33,676 nucleotides of DNA from positions 1 to 33,676 of the forward strand of contig JAGNLA010000017.1 in assembly GCA_017999835.1 (NCBI GenBank). Direction: 5' to 3'. Shown here piece by piece: positions 16,508 to 25,354 of this stretch. The position numbers and the translations under genes are program-made. The notes under the pieces were generated by a model. That model was not told the origin of the DNA and searched no databases. It saw only the letters and a program-made list of their open reading frames with translations. This DNA comes from Caldisericia bacterium. Lineage in GTDB: Bacteria > Caldisericota > Caldisericia > JAAYUI01. Position 1 is the first letter of the stretch. Every line of letters begins with the position of its first letter.

Positions 16508-19500
16508 ATGGAAGAAGGAATAATTAAACTACTCAAAGAGCAAATCCTTGTGCTTGACGGCGCAATGGGGACGATGATTTTGGGGCTTGGCCTGACTGAA
16601 AATGATTTCAGAGGTGACATGCTCATGTGCAGCCAGACAAACCAGAAGGGCAACAACGACCTTCTTTCATTGACAAAACCCGCTGCCATAAAAAATATTC
16701 ACAGGCAGTACCTTGAGGCTGGCGCAAACATCATCAAAACCAATACCTTCAACGCAAACAGGATTTCGATGTCTGACTACGGTCTGGAGGATTTGGTTTA
16801 CCAGATGAACCTCCAGTCGGCAAAGCTTGCCAAAGAATGTGTTTGCGAGTTTGAGAACCTGACAGGGACAATAAACCACTTTGTCGCAGGGTCAATTGGC
16901 CCAACAAACAAATCCTGCTCGATGTCTTCAGATGTAGAAAACCCAGGCGCGCGGCAGATGACCTTTGACCAGCTGTCTTGCGCCTACCTTGAGCAGGCAA
17001 AGGGACTGGCAGACGGTGGCGTTGACCTGTTTTTGGTTGAGACTGTGTTTGACACGCTCAACTGCAAGGCAGCCCTCTATGCCATAAGCCAGCTCAAAAA
17101 ACAGACCGGCAAGGTCATTCCGGTCATGGTCTCAGCAACCGTTTCCGATTCGAGCGGACGGACACTGTCCGGACAGACGCTTGAAGCGTTCATCATATCT
17201 GTCTCCCACTTTCCACTTTTGAGCATTGGGCTCAACTGCGCGTTTGGTGCGCAGCAGCTGAAACCGTTTGTTGAGGAATTATCGAATAAAACAAGCCACT
17301 TCGTCTCTGTGCACCCGAACGCAGGCTTGCCAAACAGCTTTGGCGGTTATGACCAGACACCGTCTGTGATGGCTGGCTACGTTTTGGAGTATATCGACAA
17401 CGGCTGGGTCAACATTGTCGGTGGATGCTGTGGCACAACTCCTGACCACATCAGGGAGATTGCCAAGCTGGCAAAATCTGGCAAACCCAGAGTTCTTCCA
17501 AACCTTCCACAGCAAACACAGCTTGCCGGGCTTGAGCCTGTGACAATATCGAAAGAAACTAATTTTGTAAACATCGGCGAACGCACAAATGTTGCCGGTT
17601 CAGCAAAATTTGCCAGGCTCATCCGCGAAGGCAAACACCAGGAAGCGCTTCAGGTGGCAAGAAGTCAGGTCGAAGGCGGAGCCCAGGTCATCGACATCTG
17701 CATGGACGAGGCTTTGCTCGACTCCAAAAAAGCCATGACTGACTTTCTCAATCTGATCGCCTCCGAGCCGGACATTGCAAAAGTTCCAGTCATGATCGAT
17801 TCCTCCAGCTGGGAGGTTATAAAATCCGCTCTAAAGTGTGTCCAGGGCAAACCTATCGTCAACTCCATAAGCTTGAAGGAAGGCGAGGCTGTGTTCCTTG
17901 AGAGAGCACGAATAATTCGAGAGCTTGGGGCATGCGCTGTTGTCATGCTGTTTGACGAAAACGGCCAAGCGGACACCTATCAAAAAAAGATTGACGTTGC
18001 CAACAGGAGCTGCAAGCTGCTGACAGAAGAAATCGGTTTTCCTGCCGAAGATATAATCATCGACCCAAATGTGCTGGCAATCGCCACTGAAATTCATGAA
18101 CACAATAACTACGCGGTAGACTTCATCGAGGCTGTCAGATGGGTGAAGCAGAATCTGCCTTTTGTCAAAACAAGTGGTGGCATAAGCAACCTCTCTTTCG
18201 CATTCAAAGGGTACGACGCCATCAGGGAAGCCATGCACTCGGTTTTCCTGTATCACGCAATAAAGGCTGGTCTGGACATGGGTATTGTCAACCCAGCCAT
18301 GCTAAAGGTTTATGATCAGATAGAGCCACAGTTGCTTGAACTGGCCGAGGATTTGGTTCTCAACAAAAGAAACGATGCAACCGACAGACTTGTTTCCTAT
18401 GCTCAAAGCATTTCTGCCACCAAACAGGAAAAAACAACCCAGAAAGACACACCCCAGCTGCCATTGCTTGACAGGATCAAAAGAGCCATGGTCACCGGAA
18501 TGGACGACAACATCGAAGCCGATGTCCTTCAGGCAAGGGCAACCTTTCCGAGGACTCTCGACATTGTCGAAGGTCCCCTTATGGAGGCAATGGACGAGGT
18601 CGGAAAGCTGTTTGGCGCTGGCAAGATGTTCCTGCCACAGGTGGTCAAAAGCGCTAGGGTGATGAGAAAAGCTGTCAATGCCTTAGTCCCGTTCATTGAG
18701 TCCGAGAGCGGTTCTGGCATATCAAAAAAAGCTGGTAAAATCGTTCTTGCAACCGTCAAGGGCGACGTGCATGACATAGGCAAAAACATCGTCAGTCTCA
18801 TTCTTTCCTGCAACAACTTTGAAGTGGTGGATCTTGGTGTGATGGTGTCTGCTGAAACCATCGCCGAAAAAGCAGTTTCCGAGCAGGCTGATGCTGTAGG
18901 ACTTAGCGGGCTTATCACCCCGTCGCTTGAGGAAATGGTTCACGTGGCAAGGGTGTTTGAAGACAAGCATATAAAAACGCCTCTGCTTGTAGGAGGAGCA
19001 ACAACATCACCAGCCCACACGGCTGTCAAGATCGCAACAGCCTGCAGCAACACGGTCGTGCACGCAAGAGATGCTTCCCAAGTGCCTGTAATCCTATCAT
19101 CCATTCTCTCCAAAAACCTCGACTACCTGGACAGTCTGAGGACAAAGCAGGCGATGCTTCGCAAACAATATTCAAACCCTTCAAATGCCCAACATTGCCT
19201 TTCCATAGAAGAAGCTAGGGAAAACAAACTGCCTTGGATTATGGATAACGCAAGGCTGCCACATGCAAGTTTTCCAGGAGTGGCAAAGACCGAACATCTG
19301 AAGATTTCGCAAATCCGGGAACTCATCGACTGGAAGTTTTTTGTTCATGCCTGGAGTCTGAACCTTCAAAATCCCGATTCAGGCGGGCAAGCTGAAAAAC
19401 TCATTTCCGAAGCGAACATTCTGCTTGACAGGATGGAGGAAAGCAGGCTCATCGAGCTTTTCTCAAGGTGGGCGATATTGCCTGCCAACTCGGTTGGCGA

Positions 19501-20116
19501 TGATGTGGAAATTCTTGGCAGCCAAAAACCAAGGTTTTTGCGGTTTCTTCGCAACCAGCAGTCAAGAAATGACAATTTGCCAAACCTGTGCCTTGCCGAT
19601 TTTATTGCACCAGCTGACTCGGGTTTTATGGATGCAATTGGAATTTTTGCTGTCACGGCAAAACTTGACAGGGAAGCATTCGGTAACGACCCCTACGAGC
19701 AGATAATGGCAGGACTCCTTGCTGACAGGCTGGCAGAAGCACTTGCCTGTTTTGCTCATCAAACAATATCAGAGAATTGGCCTGATGACTCAAACGACAA
19801 GCCAAAATTAGCTGGCATAAGGTCAGCCCCTGGATATCCATCCTGCCCTGACCACTCTGAAAAACAGGCCATCTTTGACCTTCTGAACGCACCACGAGAA
19901 ATTGGCATTGGTTTGACTGAGAATTTTGCCATGACTCCGGTTTCCTCAGTTTGCGGGTACATTTTTGAAAACTCAGACGCAACAAACTTCGGTGTTGGCA
20001 TGATTTGCGCTGACCAGCTAGAAGACTATTCAAGACGGAAAAACATCGCCATGTCCAGGCTTTCCAAGTGGATTGCCCAGGGGATCGATGTCTTGGAAAC
20101 CGAGGTGGAACAGTGA
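16508..20116 (+). CDS. metH: Cobalamin-dependent methionine synthase
   Basis: The enzyme transfers a methyl group from 5-methyltetrahydrofolate through cobalamin to homocysteine, giving methionine. The 1202 residues are full length (about 1227 in E. coli). Domain order: homocysteine module (1-320) with zinc cysteines C244, C307 and C308 (GLNCAF, GGCCGT); pterin module (about 350-610, FVNIGERTNVAG and later IDPNVLAIA); cobalamin module (about 645-870) with DVHDIGKN, where H755 is the lower ligand to cobalt; activation module (about 890-1202) with RSAPGYPSCPDH from residue 1105. The frame is open from 16367, but the SD AAAGGAG seven bases before the ATG at 16508 and the protein start MEEGIIKLLKEQILVLDGAMG fix the start. 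metF overlaps its stop, so the two are co-translated. Confidence 0.95.
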   Translation: MEEGIIKLLKEQILVLDGAMGTMILGLGLTENDFRGDMLMCSQTNQKGNNDLLSLTKPAAIKNIHRQYLEAGANIIKTNTFNANRISMSDYGLEDLVYQMNLQSAKLAKECVCEFENLTGTINHFVAGSIGPTNKSCSMSSDVENPGARQMTFDQLSCAYLEQAKGLADGGVDLFLVETVFDTLNCKAALYAISQLKKQTGKVIPVMVSATVSDSSGRTLSGQTLEAFIISVSHFPLLSIGLNCAFGAQQLKPFVEELSNKTSHFVSVHPNAGLPNSFGGYDQTPSVMAGYVLEYIDNGWVNIVGGCCGTTPDHIREIAKLAKSGKPRVLPNLPQQTQLAGLEPVTISKETNFVNIGERTNVAGSAKFARLIREGKHQEALQVARSQVEGGAQVIDICMDEALLDSKKAMTDFLNLIASEPDIAKVPVMIDSSSWEVIKSALKCVQGKPIVNSISLKEGEAVFLERARIIRELGACAVVMLFDENGQADTYQKKIDVANRSCKLLTEEIGFPAEDIIIDPNVLAIATEIHEHNNYAVDFIEAVRWVKQNLPFVKTSGGISNLSFAFKGYDAIREAMHSVFLYHAIKAGLDMGIVNPAMLKVYDQIEPQLLELAEDLVLNKRNDATDRLVSYAQSISATKQEKTTQKDTPQLPLLDRIKRAMVTGMDDNIEADVLQARATFPRTLDIVEGPLMEAMDEVGKLFGAGKMFLPQVVKSARVMRKAVNALVPFIESESGSGISKKAGKIVLATVKGDVHDIGKNIVSLILSCNNFEVVDLGVMVSAETIAEKAVSEQADAVGLSGLITPSLEEMVHVARVFEDKHIKTPLLVGGATTSPAHTAVKIATACSNTVVHARDASQVPVILSSILSKNLDYLDSLRTKQAMLRKQYSNPSNAQHCLSIEEARENKLPWIMDNARLPHASFPGVAKTEHLKISQIRELIDWKFFVHAWSLNLQNPDSGGQAEKLISEANILLDRMEESRLIELFSRWAILPANSVGDDVEILGSQKPRFLRFLRNQQSRNDNLPNLCLADFIAPADSGFMDAIGIFAVTAKLDREAFGNDPYEQIMAGLLADRLAEALACFAHQTISENWPDDSNDKPKLAGIRSAPGYPSCPDHSEKQAIFDLLNAPREIGIGLTENFAMTPVSSVCGYIFENSDATNFGVGMICADQLEDYSRRKNIAMSRLSKWIAQGIDVLETEVEQ

Positions 20117-21066
20117 GCGTCATCGACATCATCCAAAAAAACAAAGGCACGCTGTTCACCTTCGAGCTGCTCCCGCCACTTAAAGGGCACAGCATAGAAA
20201 AAATCTATGCAGCCATCGACAGGCTGATGGAGTTTGCACCTGCATACATCAACTTTACCACTCATAGGAACGAAACCAAGTATATTGAGCGTCCGGATGG
20301 ACTGCTTGAGAAAAAGATTGTAAAAATCAGACCTGGAACCATTGCTCTGGCTGCAGCAGTCAAGTACAAGTACAACATCACGGTTGTGCCACATCTTTTG
20401 TGTGGTGGGTTTTCCAGAGAAGAGACTGAAAACGCCCTCATTGAGATGAATTTTCTTGGCATAGACGACGTTCTTGCACTACGTGGCGATCCACAGAAGG
20501 GTTTAAGAAGATTTGTTGCCGAAAAGGACGGCCACGAGAACGCCAGCGGACTTGTTGGCCAGATTGTTGCCATGAACTCGGGCAAGTACGTTGAGGACAC
20601 GCTTGAAGACACAACACCAACCAACTTTTGCGTTGGTGTAGCCGGTTATCCTGAGAAGCACTTTGAGGCGCCAAACAGGCAGGCTGACATAGAGAATCTT
20701 AAGGCAAAGGTTGACGCAGGCGCAAGCTACATTGTCACCCAGATGTTTTTTGACAACTCAAAGTTTTTAAGGTTTGAAAAAGAGTGCAGGGATGCTGGCA
20801 TAACCGTGCCAATCATTGCAGGCATAAAACCAATCTCAATGCTGAATGACATCAAGCTTCTGCCGCAGACATTCCACATAGACATTCCAAATGAGCTTAC
20901 AAACGAAATAAAAAGATGCAGAACCGACCGGGAGGCAAGGGAAGCAGGCATCCAGTGGGCAGTTGCCCAGTCAAAAGAACTGATGAAAGCTGGAGTGCCT
21001 GGCATCCACTACTACACACTCGGCAGGTCGGACAACATCGCAAGGATTGTGAAAGCCTCTTTCTAG
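20113..21066 (+). CDS. metF: 5,10-methylenetetrahydrofolate reductase
   Basis: This flavoprotein reduces 5,10-methylene-THF to 5-methyl-THF, the methyl donor for MetH. The GTG at 20113 overlaps the metH TGA (GTGA) with GAGGTGG a few bases upstream, so I prefer it to the longer frame from 20068. Motifs of the TIM-barrel family are present: FTFELLPP with the catalytic-type Glu, LRGDPQKG, GYPEKHFEAP and TQMFFDN. The length of 317 residues is normal for bacterial MetF. It forms a two-gene unit with metH and converges on metA with a 3-base gap. Confidence 0.93.
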   Translation: MSVIDIIQKNKGTLFTFELLPPLKGHSIEKIYAAIDRLMEFAPAYINFTTHRNETKYIERPDGLLEKKIVKIRPGTIALAAAVKYKYNITVVPHLLCGGFSREETENALIEMNFLGIDDVLALRGDPQKGLRRFVAEKDGHENASGLVGQIVAMNSGKYVEDTLEDTTPTNFCVGVAGYPEKHFEAPNRQADIENLKAKVDAGASYIVTQMFFDNSKFLRFEKECRDAGITVPIIAGIKPISMLNDIKLLPQTFHIDIPNELTNEIKRCRTDREAREAGIQWAVAQSKELMKAGVPGIHYYTLGRSDNIARIVKASF

Positions 21067-21069
21067 AGG

Positions 21070-21945
21070 TTACCTGGCAACATAATGGGCAAGCCAGTTG
21101 GAATAGAGTATCCGACCGGCTTGTTCCCATATGTTGTTTACAAATCCATCAGGATCATTGTCCACAAAGTAATTCTCTGGTATGGCCGTTTCCAGTCCTT
21201 TTTGCCTGTCTCTCTGGTACTCGTTTTTCAGTGTGCCGGTGTCGTATTCCGGATGACCTGAGATAAAAAACATCTGCCATTTCCTTGCCAGGGAGAGCAA
21301 GACACCGGCTTTGTCCGATTTGCACAGAACCTCGAGGTTTGGGTTTGATTCAATATCAAACCTAGTGTTTTCCGTATACCTTGAATGTGGAGCAGCAAAA
21401 CCGCTCGAAAGCCCCACTGTAATTGGGTGATTTTGGCTGCAAATCTCATGTGAAAAAACACCAAAGAGTTTCTTTGGCAACAATTTTTTCCCTATCCCAA
21501 AGTAACGGTATATGGCAGCCTGTGCTCCCCAGCAAACAAACATCGAAGACTTCACGTTATCAGGAATCCAGTCCAGCAACCGGCTCAACTCCTCCCAATA
21601 ATCAACGTGTTCAAACTCCAGCAGCTCCACGGGCGCGCCTGTCACAATGATTCCATCAGGTTTGTTGCCATAAAGCCACGTAGAAGGCTTGTAGAACCTC
21701 TCAATGTGGCCGCTGTCAGTGTTTTGGGATTGGTGCGTCTCCATGCGCACAAGCTCCAAACCCACGGTTTCAGGTGAGTGACTTAACAACCTTGCAAACT
21801 GAGTCTCAGTCTGAATTTTTGTAGGCATGAGGTTGACAAGCGTAACTTTGAGCCTGGGTTTTGAGTCTCCTTTTGGCAGGACATGCCTGCCCTCACCCTC
21901 AAGTTGAGCAAAGGCAGGCAGATTCTTGTCGATTACCACTGGCAT
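21070..21945 (-). CDS. metA: Homoserine O-acetyltransferase, MetA family
   Basis: The enzyme activates homoserine for methionine synthesis. The 291-residue protein has the MetA class I glutamine-amidotransferase-like fold with catalytic Cys138 (MFVCWGAQAA), His231 and Glu233 (ISGHPEYD). In the TGAPVE loop, E107 occupies the position where Bacillus MetA has Glu and E. coli has Gly. In published work that Glu marks acetyl-CoA rather than succinyl-CoA use, so O-acetylhomoserine is the predicted product. This agrees with MetY upstream. The ATG shares one base with the metY TGA (TGATG). It is the last gene of panB-metY-metA. Confidence 0.92.
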   Translation of the reverse strand: MPVVIDKNLPAFAQLEGEGRHVLPKGDSKPRLKVTLVNLMPTKIQTETQFARLLSHSPETVGLELVRMETHQSQNTDSGHIERFYKPSTWLYGNKPDGIIVTGAPVELLEFEHVDYWEELSRLLDWIPDNVKSSMFVCWGAQAAIYRYFGIGKKLLPKKLFGVFSHEICSQNHPITVGLSSGFAAPHSRYTENTRFDIESNPNLEVLCKSDKAGVLLSLARKWQMFFISGHPEYDTGTLKNEYQRDRQKGLETAIPENYFVDNDPDGFVNNIWEQAGRILYSNWLAHYVAR

Positions 21946-23243
21946 CAGCTTGGTCCCAGCCTAGCAAGCGCCTGGTCCAGATCGCCAATGATGTCATCAG
22001 TATTCTCAAGGCCAACTGAAAGCCTGACCATGTCAGGCGTTATGCCGCATTGAGCCTGCAAGTCGTCAGTCAGCTGGGCGTGAGTTGTGCTGGCAGGATG
22101 GAGGGCAAGCGACCTGGCATCACCGACATTTGCCAGATGGAGGAAGAGCCTGAGCGAATTGATGAACCTTTCGCCAGCCTCCCGCCCACCTTTGACGCCA
22201 AAAACCACCATCCCGCCGAAACCATTTTTCAAGAGCTTGCTTGCTGTCTTGTGAGATGGGTCAGACTCAAGCTCGGGGTACCTGACCCAGGCAACCTTGG
22301 AGTGACTCTCAAGGAACTTTGCCACTGCTAAAGCGTTTCGGCAATGCCTTGCCATGCGCAGATGGAGCGTCTGGCAACCCTGGGCAAAAATCCAGGCGTT
22401 GTCAGGTGAAAGGCAGGCCCCAAGGTTTCGAAGCGGAACAAGTCGGAATCGTGTAGCAAAAACTGACCCTGCCAGATTTTGCGGCAAGTCTTTTGCCCAA
22501 GTCAGACCATGATAGCTTTTGTCCGGTTTGTTGAAAAGTTCGAATCTTTTGTCGCTCCAATCAAACTTTCCGGCGTCTGTGACAATCCCACCAATTGCAG
22601 ACCCATGTCCGCCAATCCACTTGGTGAGTGAATTGATGACAACGTCTGCGCTGTGCTCAATTGACCTGAGCAAGGCTGGCGTAGTGAATGTTGCATCGAC
22701 TACCAGAGGGAGACCGTGTTTTCCTGCAATTTCCGAAAGCGCGTCCAAGTCAGCCACGTCCAGCGAAGGATTGCCGATTGTTTCGGTGTAGATAAAGCGG
22801 GTTTTGGCGTTTATCAGTTGCTCAAAGGATTCGGGTTTTCTGACATCGGCAAAACGAGCTTTGATGCCAAAGCTTGGCAGGATTGCGTCAAACATGGTGA
22901 AGGTTCCGCCATACAGGCTTGACGAGGACACAAATTCGTCTCCAGTCTGGGCGATGTTGATTACAGAATAAAAAATAGCGCTTGTGCCTGAAGAGACGGC
23001 AACAGACGCCGTTCCATTCTCAAGCTGTGTGATTTTTTGCTCCAGCACGTCGTTTGTTGGATTACCAAGCCTGGAATAGATGTAGCCTTGCTCCTTGAGG
23101 TTGAACAAATCTGCAGCATGCCTTGCATTTTTGAACACAAACGAGCTTGACCGACAAACATTCAATCCCACGGCAAGAGTGGATGGGTCTGGTGAAAGTC
23201 CACAATGCACGGCTATTGTATCGGTTTTGGTGGTATCAGTCAT
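21945..23243 (-). CDS. metY: O-acetylhomoserine sulfhydrylase
   Basis: This PLP enzyme converts O-acetylhomoserine and sulfide to homocysteine (direct sulfhydrylation). The 432 residues match the Cys/Met-metabolism PLP family at MetY length. Visible are YSRLGNPT, SSGTSAIF, the GNPS loop, DATFTTP, and PLP lysine K208 in NSLTKWIGGHG. The C-terminal LALHPASTTHAQL and IRLSVGLE-type motif (VRLSVGLENTDDI) are also typical. Its ATG overlaps the panB stop as ATGA and its stop overlaps the metA start. The pairing with an acetyl-type MetA supports MetY over cystathionine gamma-synthase. Confidence 0.93.
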   Translation of the reverse strand: MTDTTKTDTIAVHCGLSPDPSTLAVGLNVCRSSSFVFKNARHAADLFNLKEQGYIYSRLGNPTNDVLEQKITQLENGTASVAVSSGTSAIFYSVINIAQTGDEFVSSSSLYGGTFTMFDAILPSFGIKARFADVRKPESFEQLINAKTRFIYTETIGNPSLDVADLDALSEIAGKHGLPLVVDATFTTPALLRSIEHSADVVINSLTKWIGGHGSAIGGIVTDAGKFDWSDKRFELFNKPDKSYHGLTWAKDLPQNLAGSVFATRFRLVPLRNLGACLSPDNAWIFAQGCQTLHLRMARHCRNALAVAKFLESHSKVAWVRYPELESDPSHKTASKLLKNGFGGMVVFGVKGGREAGERFINSLRLFLHLANVGDARSLALHPASTTHAQLTDDLQAQCGITPDMVRLSVGLENTDDIIGDLDQALARLGPS

Positions 23244-24130
23244 TTTACCGCCTTCACTTTGTCTTCCGAAAGCAACGCCAAAAGCTCATCATACTGAGTG
23301 TCACTGATTCCAAAGCAGTTGCATGGCTCTGGAAATTGCCTGTTTTTCACTTGACCGACAAAATCTTTAAGCCCATCGCAGATTACCTGTCCGGCGTTGC
23401 CAAAGACTTTTGCCATTTTTGGACGAAACCTTGGGTAGAGTCCAAACATGTCGTGGTAAATGAGGAGCTGCCCATGGGCGAAAGGTCCTGAGCCAAGGCT
23501 GATTATCGGTATGGAGGCATTTTGGGTGATCAACTGACAGACCCGATCAGGTACCATTTCCAGCAGAATGCCCATGCAGCCAACATCCTCAAGCGCTTTT
23601 GCGTCGTCAATGATTTTCTTTGCCTGATTGCTGGTTTTGCCTTGAAGCCTGAAACCGCCTTGTGCTGACGCACTCTGCGGTTTGAGTCCAAGGTGACCCA
23701 TGACAGGGATTCCTGACCTGACTATCCCTTCAATCTGGGGCAGCATCTCCGACCCTCCTTCGAGCTTGACTCCATCACATCCGCCTTCGGCCATGAACCT
23801 GCCGGCGTTTCTGATGGCTGTCTCAACCGAAGGGTGGTAGGACATAAACGGCATGTCTCCAATCAACCAGGCATTTGGCGTACCTTTCCTGACAGCCTGG
23901 ACGTGGGGAATCATGACGTCGACTGTGACAGGCAGGGTTGAGGTGTAACCAAGGATGGTCATCCCCAGACTGTCGCCGACTGAGACTATCTCTATTCCTG
24001 CCTGCTCCATGAAATACGCGCTCGGGTAATCGTAGCAGGAGAGCATGGTTATCGGCTCCCCCGAATTTGTTTTTTTGAGAAGATATTGAATTGTCACCTT
24101 TTCTCTGGTGGCGTTGTTTTCTTTTTCCAT
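23240..24130 (-). CDS. panB: 3-methyl-2-oxobutanoate hydroxymethyltransferase
   Basis: PanB makes ketopantoate from alpha-ketoisovalerate and 5,10-methylene-THF, the first step to pantothenate and CoA. The 296-residue protein has metal-binding Asp53 (VGDSLGM) and Asp92 (GDMPF), Glu191 in LLEMVP, GHLGLKPQSASAQGGFRLQGK, and FAHGQLLIYHDMFGL. An SD-like AAAGGA precedes the ATG at 24130 at a rather long spacing of 11 bases. It is the first gene of panB-metY-metA. Sharing a folate one-carbon donor with the MetF/MetH branch, and CoA with acetyl-CoA-using MetA, may explain the grouping. An intrinsic terminator lies between its promoter and its start. Confidence 0.93.
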   Translation of the reverse strand: MEKENNATREKVTIQYLLKKTNSGEPITMLSCYDYPSAYFMEQAGIEIVSVGDSLGMTILGYTSTLPVTVDVMIPHVQAVRKGTPNAWLIGDMPFMSYHPSVETAIRNAGRFMAEGGCDGVKLEGGSEMLPQIEGIVRSGIPVMGHLGLKPQSASAQGGFRLQGKTSNQAKKIIDDAKALEDVGCMGILLEMVPDRVCQLITQNASIPIISLGSGPFAHGQLLIYHDMFGLYPRFRPKMAKVFGNAGQVICDGLKDFVGQVKNRQFPEPCNCFGISDTQYDELLALLSEDKVKAVK

Positions 24131-24170
24131 TTTTTTGTGTTTCCTTTCGAGCTGGTTTTGACGCCTGGAA

Positions 24171-24204
24171 AAGAAAAAACCGCTTCCTTTACATGGGAAG
24201 CGGT
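24171..24204 (-). terminator. Intrinsic terminator in the panB leader (possible attenuator)
   Basis: On the minus strand ACCGCTTCC (24204-24196) pairs perfectly with GGAAGCGGT (24187-24179) around an 8-base loop and is followed by TTTTTTCTT. It lies about 40 bases upstream of the panB start and downstream of the leader ORF, so it would stop transcription before panB unless prevented. Confidence 0.75.
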
Positions 24205-24206
24205 CT

Positions 24207-24267
24207 GGTGGCTGCAGCTGCGCAGGAACTCAAGCATCAGGGAGTGCCAGGCAATCCTGCAGCCACC
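24207..24267 (-). promoter_or_regulatory. Long dyad in the panB leader
   Basis: A perfect 11-bp inverted repeat, GGTGGCTGCAG and CTGCAGCCACC (24257-24267 and 24207-24217), encloses 39 bases and ends three bases before the terminator hairpin. Its upstream arm lies inside the last codons of the 69-codon leader ORF, so a ribosome there would open it. This geometry resembles ribosome-dependent attenuation. The signal sensed is unknown. Confidence 0.45.
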
Positions 24268-24446
24268 GTGCGCATTATCATATCCGACTCAAGAATGTCG
24301 AGTTTTGTTATGTTCGTGCGCAGTATTCTGGCTGTCAGTTCCGCACTGGACCAAAAGTTTGAGCTTGTTTCAAGGCTGGAGGCGCTTTGGCAAAACTGGT
24401 TGGGTGAACAGATTTTTTTTGTTCGCTTGCGTATTTCGGTTCGCAT
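24237..24446 (-). CDS. Leader ORF upstream of panB, 69 codons
   Basis: A small ORF with a strong SD (AAAAGGAGG, about eight bases before the ATG at 24446) placed just downstream of a good promoter. The product (MRTEIRKRTKKICSPNQFCQ onward) has a basic start, two Cys, a Ser-rich middle and an amphipathic second half with VAAGLPGTP at the end. I recognise no family. Its last codons form one arm of a dyad preceding the panB terminator, so its translation may matter more than its product. It could also be a genuine small protein. Confidence 0.5.
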   Translation of the reverse strand: MRTEIRKRTKKICSPNQFCQSASSLETSSNFWSSAELTARILRTNITKLDILESDMIMRTVAAGLPGTP

Positions 24447-24479
24447 CTGCCAAGGCCTCCTTTTTTATAATTGGGAACG

Positions 24480-24507
24480 TTTATAGCATCGTTTGAAGAA
24501 ATGTCAA
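24480..24507 (-). promoter_or_regulatory. Sigma70-type promoter for the panB operon
   Basis: On the minus strand there is a perfect -35 TTGACA (24507-24502), a 16-base spacer and a -10 TATAAA (24485-24480). The predicted start of transcription lies near 24473, about 27 bases before the leader ORF ATG. Confidence 0.65.
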
Positions 24508-24656
24508 TGAGCAATCCGTTGGGTTTTCTCTTTTGGCTTGAGTTTTTCTTTCAGGATTTCGGTTAGCATGTGATGATGATATCGAATGATTTGTAAAACA
24601 TCAATTGGAATAAGTGTTATCTCGATGCGCTTGGCTGTTCCGACGTTGACTCCTGG
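24504..24656 (-). pseudogene. Coding remnant, 5'-truncated
   Basis: An open stretch of 50 codons on the minus strand reads PGVNVGTAKRIEITLIPIDV and continues to KEKTQRIAH before a stop at 24504-24506. Composition and periodicity look coding, but it has no start beyond an internal Met and is preceded by an in-frame stop at 24657-24659. I take it as the tail of a gene whose 5' part is gone. The family is unknown. The panB -35 box overlaps its stop. Confidence 0.3.
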
Positions 24657-24691
24657 TTAAAGGGCATTATATTTAATAAATAAAAGCAAAA

Positions 24692-25008
24692 TTATCCTTG
24701 CATTTCCTTTTTCATTATTTTCTTAAGATTGTCTGTTAACGACTTTATCTCCTTATAATCCTTTCTTTCCTCCAAATCCCTTACTACATCAATCACAGAA
24801 AGCAGCCCATTTGAGATTTTCCAAATTTCTGTAATAATATTATGGACAGCATCTGAAATATATATATATCATATGCAAGAAGATAATTATTCATTTCAAT
24901 ATTGCTATTCTTCGCTTTTTGTATTGCTTCATTATTAGATATTCTTTGGGTTCCCAAAACATCAAAAAAGAATCCTATATTTCCTTCGTGAATTCGTTCT
25001 AAATTAAA
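24692..25008 (-). pseudogene. Coding remnant with frameshift in a TA-repeat tract
   Basis: On the minus strand, frame 1 reads FNLERIHEGNIGFFFDVLGT, then NNEAIQKAKNSNIEMNNYLL and AYDIYI. After the alternating TA tract at about 24857-24869 another frame continues SDAVHNIITEIWKISNGLLS through KKIMKKEMQG to a stop at 24692. Together this is about 105 codons of coding-like, helix-rich sequence. No start codon is present; an in-frame stop lies at 25009-25011. The dinucleotide tract suggests replication slippage. The family is unknown. Confidence 0.4.
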
Positions 25009-25120
25009 TTAGGGCATTACATAAATGACAAACCAAACATTTAAGCACTAGATGAACTATAATATCACTATTCTAGTATTTTAGATAGTAAACGCTCTAT
25101 AAAGAGCAAAAGGAGAAAAA

Positions 25121-25354
25121 ATGTTAGAAGTAAGAATATATGAAAATGACAAAATGATTTGGTCACGTAATGAAAATGGAAAAGTCTGTGCGTGTTTAAA
25201 TGTTTATAGGGATAGCACTTTTGAAAAATTTAAGCCAATTCTTCAGAACACAATATGTCATGTAGAACGTGAACTAATTCAGCATTATGTATTGGAATTA
25301 ATTCAGGGTTATGTAACTGATAGAGTGATTAATAGCGCCTCCATCACTATATAA
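25121..25354 (+). CDS. Small hypothetical protein, 77 aa
   Basis: The ORF begins with a good SD, AAAGGAG, six bases before the ATG. The product (MLEVRIYENDKMIWSRNENG onward) starts with a beta-strand-like segment and ends with a helical region (HVERELIQHYVLELIQGYV). It has no signal peptide or membrane segment. I do not recognise it. It converges on the DUF1883-like gene, with a 57-base overlap at their 3' ends, so its last residues may be an extension of an older frame. A GCTC-TATAAA-GAGC hairpin lies just upstream of the SD. Confidence 0.45.
   Translation: MLEVRIYENDKMIWSRNENGKVCACLNVYRDSTFEKFKPILQNTICHVERELIQHYVLELIQGYVTDRVINSASITI

Noticed and set aside
21056-21069. Bidirectional terminator between metF and metA (CCTCT-TTCT-AGAGG)
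   Set aside because: The stem is only five pairs, overlaps the metF stop and lacks T runs on either side.
24171-24300. T-box leader upstream of panB
   Set aside because: The terminator and nearby GGTGG recall a T-box, but the conserved AGGGTGGNACCGCG element is not in the right place and no specifier stem is seen.
24086-24496. Plus-strand ORFs opposite the panB leader
   Set aside because: They lack SD sites and run opposite a promoter, a leader ORF and a terminator that form a consistent unit on the minus strand.
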